Shown: in pieces, positions 38,659 through 50,313 of the stretch
How the letters are laid out: the number at the start of each line of letters is the position of its first letter
Position numbering within the stretch: the stretch's first letter is position 1
Source: Trichoplax sp. H2
Taxonomy: Eukaryota > Placozoa > Uniplacotomia > Trichoplacea
NCBI GenBank assembly: GCA_003344405.1
Contig: NOWV01000080.1
Location: forward strand, 269,010 to 333,009
Direction: 5' to 3'
Length of the DNA stretch: 64,000 bases
Position numbers and translations under genes: made by a program
The notes under the pieces: generated by a model
Database searches by the model: none
Told to the model about the DNA's origin: nothing
What the model saw: only the letters and a program-made list of their open reading frames with translations

Positions 38659-39896
38659 CAAGCTTATTCAGCTATGAAGCTTATTCAGCTATAAGCTTCA
38701 TCCAGCTCTGGAGCTTATTCAGCAATGAAGCTTATTCAGCTATGAAGCTTTATTTAGCTATGGAGCTTATTCAGCAATGAAGCTTATTCAGCTATGAAGC
38801 TTATTCAGCAATGAAGCTTATTCAGCTGTGAAGCTTATTCAGCTATGAAGCTTTATTCAGCTCTGAAGCTTATTCAGCTATAAGCTTTATCCAGCTATGG
38901 AACTTATTCAGCAATGAAGCTTATTCAGCAATGAAGCTTATTTAGCAATGAAGCTTATTCAGCTGTGAAGCTTATTCAGCTATGAAGCTTCATTTAGCTA
39001 TGAAGCTTATTCAGCAATGAAGCTTATTCAGCTATGAAGCTTATTCAGCTATGAAGCTTTATCCAGCTATGAAGCTTATTCAGCTATAAGCTTTATCCAG
39101 CTATGGAACTTATTCAGCAATGAAGCTTATTCAGCTATGAAGCTTTATTCAGCTCTGAAGCTTATTCAGCTATAAGCTTCATCCAGCTATGGAGCTTATT
39201 CAGCAATGAAGCTTATTCAGCTACCAAGCTTTATTTAGCTATGGAGCTTATTCAGCAATGAAGCTTATTCAGCAATGAAGCTTATTCAGCTATGAAGCTT
39301 ATTCAGCAATGAAGCCTATTCAGCTATGAAGCTTATTCAGCTATGAAGCTTTATTCAGCTCTGAAGCTTATTCAGCTATAAGCTTTATCCAGCTATGGAA
39401 CTTATTCAGCAATGAAGCTTATTCAGCTATGAAGCTTTATTCAGCTCTGAAGCTTATTCAGCTCTGAAGCTTATTTAGCTCTGAAGCTTATTCAGCTATA
39501 AGCTTCATCCAGCTATGGGGCTTATTCAGCAATGAAGCTTATTCAGCTATGAACCTTTTATTCAGCTATGAAGCTTTATTTAGCTATGAAGCTTATTTAG
39601 CAACGAAGCTTATTCAGTTAAGATGCTTTATTCAGATATAAAGCTTATGCAGTAATGAAGCTTATTCAGCTATGAGCTTATTTAGCAACGAAGCTTATTC
39701 AGTTAAGATGCTTTATTCAGATATAAAGCTTATGCAGTAATGAAACTTATTCAGCTATGACGCTTTATTCAGCTATGAAGCTTTTTCGGTAATGAAGCTT
39801 ATTCAGCTATGAAACTTTATTCAGCTATGAAACTTTATTCAGCTATGAAGCTTATTTAGCTATGAAACTTATTCAGCTATGAAGCTTGTTCAGCTT
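38659..39896. repeat. 17-bp satellite (AAGCTTATTCAGCTATG)n
   Basis: About 1.24 kb of a 17-base unit, AAGCTTATTCAGCTATG, with an 18-base variant (extra T after AAGCTT) and CTATG/CAATG/CTCTG/CTGTG end variants. That makes roughly 70 copies. Higher-order blocks recur (a run of CTATGG, CAATG, CTATG, CTCTG, CTATAAG variants appears several times), indicating growth by block duplication. The unit carries a HindIII site. Copies decay toward the right end (39600-39890). All frames through it are repetitive and I treat it as non-coding. Confidence 0.95.
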
Positions 39897-39921
39897 CATT
39901 GCTACAAGTTGGGTGGTAGGG

Positions 39922-39993
39922 TATAAAAGGAGGAGCGAATGCTCAGCTCCTCAGTTCGTGATTAGATTGCGTTTCGGCTACCCGATTAATAAA
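39922..39993 (+). promoter_or_regulatory. TATA-initiator core promoter beside the satellite
   Basis: TATAAAAG at 39922-39929 is followed at 39951 by TCAGTT, an initiator-like word. The distance from the first T of TATA to the A of TCAGTT (39953) is 31 bases, the canonical spacing. Between them lies a perfect 7-base inverted repeat, GAGGAGC/GCTCCTC. AATAAA follows at 39988-39993, and a strong splice donor (CCGTAAGT, GT at 40035) comes after it. The order TATA, start, AATAAA resembles the U3-R boundary of an LTR. I find no LTR ends, primer site or polymerase, so this may be a solo relic or the promoter of an unrecognised transcript. Confidence 0.4.
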
Positions 39994-40812
39994 GCTATGC
40001 TAAACAGTTAGAAAAGTTTTGTCCGTGAGAGACCGTAAGTAGTACAGGACTACTACACAGTAGACTTCCAGGTGTTGTGGAGATAGGAATAAGTAATCTA
40101 TTCGTTTAGGGTAGTAGTTCGCAAGTTCAGTTTGATGATGGAAGGGCACAGATAGCAAATTCCCAACCGAATGATACATATTGCCCATAATCTATTGGAT
40201 CATGATCTATCTTACTATAGAACTTAATGGGAAGGACCAACTTGACTCTATACGAGTGTATCACGATATGATTGATAGATTTTTCCAAAAGTCAAATCAA
40301 TACCCGGCCACTACATTGGTGGTGCTAAGAAGTAGTACCAATCGCATGTTTTAGTAATTCATGACAGTAGGTACTATATGGACGACGATACAGCAATACT
40401 AAAAGTTATTGAAGCAATTCTAACAAGTACTAAGTAGCAAAATAGGAAGGAAATTAACTGGGAGATCGCAAACCCCAAAGCCAATATAAGCTGAACCATG
40501 TGAAAATAATAATGGACAGTAGAAAGCAATCATCTAGCTAGATTGGATTGCCAAGTTTAAATTATAGTGCCTGACTGAAGAGTAAACCTGTCAACTCGAC
40601 TTCATCATGCATAGAAACACTACAGGTAATAAATCCAATTTGACAAATCGTTTATTAGATATTATACGAGTAGGATCAATAAAGAGTCTAAATAAATTTG
40701 AAATGAGACAATTCGTAGGAGTAGATCCGCTAACTATCTTATAGATTAATCTAGTTAGTAATCAGTCGATAGAGATCACTGACACTCATTTAAAAACTAT
40801 AATTTTGAATAA
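39994..40812. other. Intergenic stretch right of the satellite
   Basis: No coding exon recognised. Contains the possible splice donor at 40035 noted with the TATA module. Near 40651 it has a TTTATT that could be the minus-strand poly(A) signal of the TMBIM gene, 157 bases past its stop. Confidence 0.4.
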
Positions 40813-43800
40813 TTAACGTGCTTCAGCTAAGCCAATGATTTCTAATATCATAATGAACAGGTTGACAATATCACTATATAAATTTAAAGTTGCGAAAATA
40901 TATTCTTCTGGAGAAATAGCATATCGTTTTTGGCCCCACATCATCAGCTGTGTATTATATATCAGGTACTAAAAGGAAAGGTAGTATTTAGTTATTAAAT
41001 AGAGATTGGCAACGAAATAAAACTTGAAAGAAAATCAAAGTTACATCATCCATTAATGGCAGATATATCTATTAATTCATTCAGCATTATCTTACCAAAG
41101 TGAATATAAATGCCCCTATGCTGGCGTAGACGATATAAAGTATCTATTAAAGTACAACGGATTTTATTTAATCAAACTTGGATTGAATAGACATGAATAA
41201 GCCATGAGTAAATGTCAAGAGCTGAAAAATTCTCTTACCCTGTTATAGAAAAAGATGCAAAAGAATCCAAAACCCATTAAAACACCCAATAATCCCAATA
41301 ATAATCCACCTTGTGACGTAAAATCCATCTAACGCCAAGTATTGCATTAATAAGGATTAATACTCGGGCATGTAATGAATCAATTAAAAATGATTTTTCA
41401 CAAAGTTTCATATAATTATCATAACTACCTTTGTCTGTAGAGAAAAGATCGTAATAACAAATGCTACAATCTAAAATTTGAAAAATATTAATACAAATGA
41501 TGCATTTCTTCCCTCCAAGCCAATTAGCTAAACAATTACAAGACAATATTAGCCTAAAATAAGATGAAAAATAATTACCGAAACAATCCCAAACGCTATC
41601 ATAACTGCGCTGACTTTGAAATAGCTATAAAACAAGGTAAAGGAAGAGCAAAAAGGTGATAAATGCCATACAATATTAAATTAAGATGAAAAGCATTTAA
41701 ATGTCATCTATAAAAACAGATACATATATCATTCTGACTTTCAAATAGCTACAAATCAAAGTAAAGAAAACGGAAAAAGCGCGAAAGCAGGCAAATATCG
41801 AATACTGATGAATTATATTGCAATTATATAGAACAAGCAGACTCTTGCAGTATCATTCTACCAAATCCTACTGCCCAACAGTATTATTGCTGCATAAAGA
41901 AATCTCTAAGAATAACGCAGATATCTTTCTAACTGATTATCAATTTGCCATGTAATTGAGGTAGTTAAAATTATCTCATACGCACAAGGTCAAAATAAGC
42001 AATATTCTAGCTTACCTAGCAATAGTGCCGACCATAAATGACATAATCAATGTCTAGAAAAATATAAATACGATGATATAACTTTTGCATAACTCAATTT
42101 CAGTATATCGATAGAAAGAGCAATGGCCTAACTTAATCTTTTTCAATGTAGTCGTTTTGTCAAGGATTAATGACGAAAGATATAATTTTAGACCTATTCG
42201 CATTTGTTACTTACATAAATTAAAAGGCAGATGTAGTTATAAGGGATCTCTCTTCTACAATTAGACATTAAATAGTTTTAGATTAAATATCTTTTAATGG
42301 CGACATTTGTATCCTTGTGTATTAAAATCAATAAAATGATGTTTAATGATCACAATGAAAATAGATATCTACAATGGATAATAAATATACTAGTAACTAT
42401 TACAATCATTAAATCATGAAAAGAAAACATCTTTATCTTATATATATTAAACTTGGCGTCCAAACAACACATACTGTTACAAAATAACATTAACTTGCCT
42501 TGCTTCAACTACGCTCCCCATGATAACGGTCACGATCAGTAATAAAACACTGGATTCGGTAAATTTCAGATGTGAAGACATTGAAACATTAATTACTTAT
42601 CTCTGGAAATAAATACTCCATTTTCAAACTAAAGCAACTACATGCATCTATGCAAGCTCCTTACATTCCCAAAATATACATCCACATATTTTGATGAATA
42701 AATTCTTGGATGGGCTTCCTAAAGTTTATAATAAGCAATAAAAATGTTTTTGTGTTATCCGAAATCAAAGAAATTTTCCTAGATTCGATCGTAAACTTGA
42801 ATTCTGCTAACGGTAACTTCAAATTGGACTATCTTCTTATGAATCAGTTTAAGGTCAATGACTAGTCATGTAGGTATTGAAATCGTCTTCAATTCAGCAT
42901 GATATTGGTTGTCGTAATTAGTATTACTTGTTACTATTAACGCAAAGAAATCAATTACTTACACGAATATAAACAGCGCTGTAATTCCGCAAGTAATCAA
43001 CAGTTGAATGAATAATAGACAATAAACCTGTAAGCAATAATTATCTCTTAATCATAAGCCAGCAAGGTGAAACAAACACAAAAAATATTTAGCAACTGTT
43101 ACTTGAAATACATTATTAGAATACTAAAAGATGAATTAAACTCGTTTAACAGAAATAATATGCCCTATAAGTAAGTTTTCGCGAATTGTTCCAACATTGG
43201 CTTGATGTTTTAATCTTGTATAAAACTATAAATTAAATATTCACTAAATCTCAGATAAGGCCATGCAAACAATAATAGCGTCTGAACAGTTTCATGATTT
43301 CTAACTTCTCCCTACTCAATAGTATTTAATTTTTATAACTTTTAGGCAGATACTAGATCTCAAGTACCTAAAATAAAGCTGTGGGTTATTATAATTAATT
43401 AGTTAGTTTACCTTTGCAGTAAAGTATTAATTAAATATTATATACAAGCATCGTAGAAGACTTTATGCAACTTACATATAGTTTAATAAAAATTTTTCTC
43501 ATCACGATTAAGCGATGATTATAGCAATACAAATAGATCGAAATTAAGTATTTACAGAGCGGAATTATTCATGGTCATTTCGTTATGATTTCAGAATACT
43601 ACAATGATGACTATAATGTAATACAAGGTACCGTTAGCGCATCTTAATAGTAGACTGTTCCTGTTTCATGCTATGAAAGCCAATATACTACAAACCCTAA
43701 ATGTTACAACTACAATATGTTTGGATGCTTGTGTTTTCTGTAGTCCTACCATGTTTAAGATTCATTACAGCTATTAGGTCAGTCAAATAAAATTTATAGG

Positions 43801-44336
43801 ATAAACAAGCTGTATGCTAGTATTACCTTTCTGATAAAAGCTATCACGTAAAGATCCAATAAATATGTGATAAAGGACGTTGGTAATTCCGAGATTGAGT
43901 AAAGCGGTTTAGTAATTTATTAACAGGAAAATCGTTCATTTCAGTAACATTCATGCAAGTATTAGCCATTAAATTTCGAAGAATGGACGTCATGGTAAAA
44001 ATGGCATTGGAACCAACGGCACGAATTTACAATGCCAAATATAGTAGCCATGAAATTATTTAATGCAAACCAACAAGAAATTTGATTAAATTAAGCATCA
44101 ATACAATAATAATCACTTAAATTTTAACAATCCAAAATTGAATATAGCTACGATAAAGGATAGGTATGCAGTGATAGAATCGCTATCACGAGCTAACCTA
44201 ATCTTATAGATTGATCTGCAAAAGCTTCAGAGTATTCGTATGCATTTTGAGATTTTTCCCTATTATAATCATCATCAGGCGTTAAATAAGCTCTTTCACT
44301 ATAGCCATATTGTCCACCAAGCTGGTCCCCATCCAT
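40813..44336 (-). CDS. TMBIM/lifeguard family (GRINA-like) seven-pass membrane protein
   Basis: Twelve exons on the minus strand: 44336-44198, 43840-43827, 43027-42963, 42718-42665, 42549-42499, 42254-42215, 42053-42016, 41624-41579, 41470-41429, 41328-41239, 41143-41096, 40968-40813. They encode 260 residues in one continuous frame. A hydrophilic N-terminus of about 45 residues ends DQSIRLAFIRKV, the family entry motif. Seven hydrophobic segments follow, with ARREIPYNYICLL, TLIMSFMVGTIASYFKVSAV, SLQTKMDFTSQGGLLLG, IVYASIGAF and SPEEYIFATLNLYSDIVNLF, all family hallmarks. Members sit in ER/Golgi membranes, affect calcium leak and protect from cell death (family knowledge). The intron after exon 5 uses a GC donor (AAG/GCAAGT). 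Exon 2 is only 14 bases. A short candidate poly(A) signal is at 40651. The exact subfamily (GRINA versus FAIM2/TMBIM1) is not resolved. Confidence 0.9.
41600..41805. repeat. ~124-bp duplication that copied part of TMBIM exon 8
   Basis: The acceptor and first codons of exon 8 ('ctgactttgaaatagcta', plus strand near 41610) recur as 'ctgactttcaaatagcta' near 41734, followed by matching purine-rich intron sequence. The offset is 124 bases. The upstream copy (41747 leftward) keeps the AG but loses the rest of the reading frame, so it appears to be a decayed exon copy inside the intron. Confidence 0.55.
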
Positions 44337-46387
44337 TTTGTAAATGAAAATTTTTATATTACTTAACAGTTCTATTTTATATCCACGATAGGAAATGATA
44401 GCGAAATATGGGAATAGGGTATCGGACAGGAAGTATTTGGTATTGGCTATTGATATCAGTTGTTTTCCTTTACTTAATCTCACTTCACGTTAGATATATT
44501 TAAGAGCAAAATCAAAACAGCAGAGTCGGATCACATAGGTAAGTGTCGACAGCTACTGTATAGTATCAAACTTAGTCTCTATACACGTACTTTTTCTATT
44601 CAACTTGTCCCTTTTAGATAATATAAATTCATTATGTCATGACTCTATCATGAATGATAGCAATATGTTAATGTAACATTGACCACCATATGGTCTATTC
44701 GTTATCGTTGATATTTTTGTATGAATCATTCATGTCTTAAGACTCTCTTACCATTGCTATGCTAGATTATGATCAGAATTTATCTCAGGAAGTTGTACCA
44801 TGACGTCATATTATTAGCTATATTTATTCAGGTAATTAATATATTCCTTGCAATATGGATAGTGTTATATTCCAAATTGGCCTAAATTATCGAAAGTAGA
44901 TTGAAATATTAATCATCCAATTCATATGTATAGTATTTAGATGTTGATGTTGGTCTACTTCCACATTAGCAGTTACGCACATTAAATTAATTTTTGTTGG
45001 CATATCTTATCTGCTTTGATTCGATAGCCGTCATATACAAAATCCTCTTTTCACTTGTAGTATAAAGGATTTAATGAATATCATACTTTATCATGGTTAC
45101 TGCTCACTCTAGGCTACTATTCAATTTAAAATAAATTAAACTAAAATAGCTAATAAATAAGTAGATTATACACGTTGATCAAAGAGTTTTCTGTAGGATA
45201 AAAAGTAGACCAGCACCGATTATATCAGTATAAAAATTTTTAGATGAACAATTCTACTTAACATCAGCTTACGAAGTAGATTTGCTGGATCAATGAGGGG
45301 GTGGGGAGAAATTCCTATTTTATATTATATCATTGTGCCCCAACGTCGGTCATGATAATCCTTTACACAGCTACCACTACAAAGTAACCAAAACCATCTA
45401 AATCTATTTATTCCGATAGTAAGAGTAAGATGCTAAACAATGATTTTCATCAGTAATTTGCTTCCCAATCCAGAGTTAATTTTATTGCTATACGAAAGGT
45501 TTAGTATTTATTTTTAAAACCATGATGCAATTTGTAATCATGTATGAGAATTACGAAATCTATTTAGGCAGAATATGTAGTTGATACATAAGATATGACG
45601 TAAGTACTGTCAAAAATTACCTAAAAGATATAAATCTTATTAATGATAATTACTAATTGCATTAAATCTGGCATCTATATGCAACCAACATCAGGAAGAT
45701 ATTATTTTAGTATCGATTAACTTTATTCTATATTAATAATTTAATCAGAAGCGAATAAATCGTAACATAAATCAGTAAAAATCTAGTAATGCTGTAATTG
45801 CCATTCTATTTAGCATTTATTAGGTGATCAGGCTTGCATGATTTATGCAAAAACGCTATGATCTAATACGTGTACATATGATGATGCGTTGACAGAAATA
45901 ACGATTTTGTATTTGAATACCGATAATATAATATAGCAACAAAATCTCGCTAAAACCAATTCGTATATAGAAATTCTACTTGAATAAACTATACTCTAAA
46001 TAATGTACTAATGTTTATAGTAATTCACTTTCAATTAACATAATTATACTTGTCCACGGGATACACTACGCAAAGATAATCTAGATCGCATTTATGTTGA
46101 TATTCTACTGAAAATTTAAGCACGATTACAGTTTATGACAAAGATATTATCTACAAATTAATTAACGATTAGCACCTTACTAACATACTACATACTCTGA
46201 TCAAATAAGCAAGTAACCGCTGCGTAAATTAGATTATGCTAAGGTTGATCCACATTTACTTTACATAATTACTCATAGACTAATCACTAGCACTATTATT
46301 TTGCATACAATATTATCGGATTACTTAAAGTATATTGAGTGGCTAGAGAAGAATTATAAGAATTATACGTTAATTGCATTTTCGTCT
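44337..46387. other. Intergenic stretch
   Basis: AT-rich sequence upstream of the TMBIM gene and downstream of the secreted-protein gene. I see no exon chain or repeat worth naming. A TATATTTAAGAG word near 44490 could belong to the TMBIM promoter, but it is not distinctive in this composition. Confidence 0.4.
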
Positions 46388-48010
46388 TTAGGGTGCTATC
46401 TCTTCTTCAACCCACCAGGCCGTAATCGAATTTTCATTCTTTGAACAACTAAACTGACGAGTACACTTGTTATAATTGCCAAATAAGTTATAAGTAATAG
46501 GTGCTCCTGCCGGAGAATCTGCAACACCACACTTATCGGCTTCATCCTTATTCGACATTTGGCCGAAACTAACTTTATCACATCGACTAGCGGCTTCGTC
46601 CATACTTAAATGAAAATGAATATCTTGCCTGCTATAGGCAGGCATCTTTCTATTAGCGACTGGTCTGTTCAGAGCTGACATAAAGAAGACAGGAACACAG
46701 TTATCCATTCCATCATTTAGGCTAGGTGTTTCGAATAATGATTTCGCTATAGATGGAGTGCTTTTTAATTTCAGCACTTCATTTCCTAATATGCTATACT
46801 TATTCTGCCCTGACGTGGTTACAGTGATGCACTGGGTGCACATAAACCTTCCTTTTGAGGTAATACTGACCATTTGACTTTTAGAGAGACGAAATAAATC
46901 AAAGGGAAATGCTACACCAGGAGATAAAATTCCAGTATTAGTGGGAGAATCAACATAGTAGCTATGAGCAATGCTTGAATGTAAGGAATTGTTCTTGCTA
47001 TAGGACTCGAACATGGTTAAAATAGAGTTGCCAAGTTTACGACAAAAGGTCTGGAATGGTTTATCTTGATCGTCGTATAAAACTGCTGGTTTATCAACAA
47101 AATTGCCTTCGTAGGATAAATCCATACAAGTTCTTGGTTTCGATACTACCGCACTCCTGACCTAATAAAATATAAGTAGTAAGAGTACTGTTAGCACCGA
47201 TTTTAATTGACGAATAATTCGGTATTTTACGAAAAATGTTTATATGAAACCGGGCTGACAAGATTATCCGATAGTTTTTTAAGTTTGACGTAGAACGTTA
47301 ATTCTATAATATATGTATCATCACTATTCAAATCAGATATAATTCTATGCCGTCATTTAGGATACCTTCAGTAAGTAATACCTATTAGATTTGTTTTATA
47401 TATTTGCTTAAGTTAAATCATGCGAATTAGTTGGTTTAAAAGGAGAACGTCTTTGGACTAATTGATCCACTACAGTTATTTTTATTCGTTTAGTAAAGAC
47501 TGCTTGATCATTAACATTTCAAGAATCTATTAATATATATCAAAGATCTTCAGGTCAATCAAAACAACGATCATTTCTTACCTTGAACAATGTCAATATA
47601 GAATTACGTACAAAACTGAAGTATGTTAATTTTATTACAATTCATGGTTGCGTATTTAAACTTGTTCAATTTTTACATTTACCATAGAATAGATAAATGA
47701 TAAAATCTTTAATCATAATTCGACCAAAGTATAGCCCCAATATGTATTAGCTTTCGTATCAGAATCTAGAAAATGAGCATAGTACTTCTAGGATAATTGC
47801 TTTATGGACAAATTCTACTCGATGTCAGGCTGAGACCTAAAACGATCTTGCTATGGCGAATTATCGCTTTAACTCACATTTACAAAGCTAATATGAATCT
47901 ATAAAATAGCTAGAAACTGACTGGTTTTTAGAGTTTTATTAACGCAACATGCTTACCGATGAAATGCTAAATAGCAAAGAAAAACCAATGATAAGGGTAA
48001 AGATCTTCAT
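46388..48010 (-). CDS. Unrecognised secreted cysteine-containing protein
   Basis: Two exons on the minus strand, 48010-47957 and 47161-46388, joined in phase 0 to give 275 residues. Exon 1 encodes exactly a signal peptide, MKIFTLIIGFSLLFSISS, and ends at a GTAAGC donor. The mature part has nine cysteines, at TCMD, FCRK, MCTQC, NCVP, RCDK, KCGV, KCTRQFSC. It has one N-glycosylation sequon (NNS) and no further hydrophobic span, so secretion is likely. The end reads AWWVEEEIAP. Exon 2 is the longest single open frame in the window, and its codon use is unlike the repeat-derived frames. I do not recognise the family. An extracellular beta-rich domain such as the ependymin-related type was considered but its signature is not visible. 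Function unknown. Confidence 0.75.
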
Positions 48011-49695
48011 ATTGCGATAGAAATTTAATTTATTTTCCTAGATATAGAAAATTTAATTGTAGATGGTAAAGGCAGATCCTAATGTTAATCGCAAAGATCG
48101 TATCTGATAGCTACTTTCAGGAAAGCACTAGCTTATATCGATCTAATCATTAACAATCACATAAATAAATCTTTAACGGTTACCGCATACAGGTACAATA
48201 ATTCTTTGTTATACAATGTGGAAAATAATACTTGTTTTTTTATCACGCATTTTGCTGTAAATTATGTGTTTAGTATTTACGTCAGCAAATGATGGTAATC
48301 AGATAGCATCGCCTAAATTAGACTTTTATTTATTAGGGCTTTATCTACTGAAGCTGATCTTATTTTATGTTCGATACTAGACAAGGATTGCGTTCTTTAT
48401 TGCGTGACTAATTTCAAGGAAAGCATTCTATAGATATGACGATGTCAACAGATGCTCGAGAAGCAAGATTCAACAAGGCTCTCTTATTCTTCTAGATATT
48501 ACGATGAAAAGTTTATTCCAAGTGAAAATATTGTAAAAGATAGCTATTGAAAATAAATAATGTGACGCTGTCGTAGATTGTGAAAAGTCTATTCTAAGCC
48601 AAAATATTCTAAAAATTACTATTTGAAATAAGTAATGTGAGGCTGTCGTAGATTGGATTATCGATATAGATCTGTTCTGAATATGGTGAAAAGAAAAAAT
48701 CTCTGTTGCAGTGAAGCTATTTATGAATAATAAAGTCTGTTTATTCCAATAATTTCTACTCTGTATTGAGATGTGTAGTGTATTTAGATTGTGTTATAAC
48801 TCTAGTGTATCATTCAATATCGGCATTTTAAATGATTCTTAAATATAGATACCTTTACGGTCTTACTACGCTACATTTAAATATAGCCTTGTTATATTGA
48901 GTTATCTATAGCATTTCTATTCTTCGCTATTTTCTACAATCATTTACTATTGCATTAGCTATCGTGGTATATGGTATATTTAATTCTATAATCTTCTTCT
49001 CTATGTGTGTACTAGCTCCTCCAACTATAACTATAAGCGATTTCTGTCTTAGATTTTGTTAGTTTCACTAATAGCAGAGTTAGTATTTCAAATATTAATT
49101 GTTGAAGGCAGTACACTGGTAACTGCTGTATCATATTGTACGCAGTTCTAGTCGACAATAAAGTATCCATTTTCTACTAAACTCTTTGTGCAATTGGGTG
49201 TGCTTCTGTGTGTGGCAATGATCTAAGTCCGCTACCGCTAACTCATCAAACCTTCCATCATTGTATCAATTTACTTGCCTCTAAAATGTCATAGTGAGTA
49301 TAAAACAGCTACTATACCAGTAGCATCCGTAGGGACAAAAGCACTGTTGTAGCTTTTACTTTATGCTATCTTAGTATTGAAAAAGCAAATTTTATTCTAT
49401 ACTTTGGTCTGGACTGTCTGGACTATGGAAAATAAAGTAGAGGCTTTAATTGTGTTCATCCGCCCATTATGGTCGTAGCCCTCCCTGGTGAATTAATATT
49501 CATAAAATTGTTCTTTGAATAACGGTAAATAATTCAAAGAAGTTACCTGTAATAGAAGAAAAGATTATACTAATGGAATATAAATAAAATTGTAAAGTAC
49601 GCCTTACTGGTGCGTTAGCATTAGCGATAAGGCGGTTGCAGAAGAATTTTCGTCGCGCCTCGATGCTCAAGAGACGTCGCGACTTGATGCACTAG
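48011..49695. other. Intergenic stretch
   Basis: AT-rich, no gene recognised. Contains a two-copy 78-base repeat at 48502-48657 and then runs into the 163-base array. Confidence 0.45.
48502..48657. repeat. Two-copy ~78-bp tandem duplication
   Basis: Both copies run from 'tgaaaagt(t/c)tattc' to 'g(a/c/g)ggctgtcgtagattg'-type ends, with 'aataatgtga' shared. Copies differ at roughly one base in six. Confidence 0.6.
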
Positions 49696-50313
49696 AGAGC
49701 AGAGCAGCTGTGAGTACGCAAGTTTCAGTCGATGACACAAGCTGAAAATGCTGAACAGTCTCGGACTTGCAAATTGGAAAACAGTTTAATGCCTGCAAAT
49801 ACTTCTACTGTGAAATCCAGACCTACGAGTCTGTCATGATGGTACAGTGCACCATCAGAGAGCAGATCAACTGTGAGTACGCAAGTTTCAGTCGACGACA
49901 CTAGCTGAAAATGCTGAACAGTCTCGGACTTGCAAATTGGAAAACAGTTTAATGCCTGCAAATACTTCTACTGTGAAATCCAGACCTACGAGTCTGTCAT
50001 GATGGTACAGTGCACCATCAGAGAGCAGATCAACTGTGAGTACGCAAGTTTCAGTCGACGACACTAGCTGAAAATGCTGAACAGTCTCGGACTTGCAAAT
50101 TGGAAAACAGTTTAATGCCTGCAAATACTTCTACTGTGAAATCCAGACCTACGAGTCTGTCATGATGGTACAGTGCACCATCAGAGAGCAGATCAACTGT
50201 GAGTACGCAAGTTTCAGTCGACGACACTAGCTGAAAATGCTGAACAGTCTCGGACTTGCAAATTGGAAAACAGTTTAATGCCTGCAATTACTTCTACTGT
50301 GAAATCCAGACCT
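49696..50313. repeat. 163-bp tandem repeat, about 3.8 near-identical copies
   Basis: Units start at 'gagagcag' near 49694, 49857, 50020 and 50183; the last unit breaks off near 50313. Copies 2-4 are almost identical over their full length; copy 1 differs at a few positions. Because 163 is not a multiple of three, the 78-codon minus-strand frames seen in successive units are overlapping accidents spanning unit joints, not a repeated protein domain. Near-identity implies recent amplification or ongoing homogenisation. Confidence 0.93.

Noticed and set aside
39900-40040. A full LTR retrotransposon
   Set aside because: Only the TATA-initiator-AATAAA order fits; no matching second LTR, primer-binding site, gag or pol frame is visible in the window.
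49725-50287. Three identical 78-codon minus-strand frames, resembling a repeated domain
   Set aside because: The unit is 163 bases, not a multiple of three, so the frames overlap each other out of register and cannot form one repeated protein.
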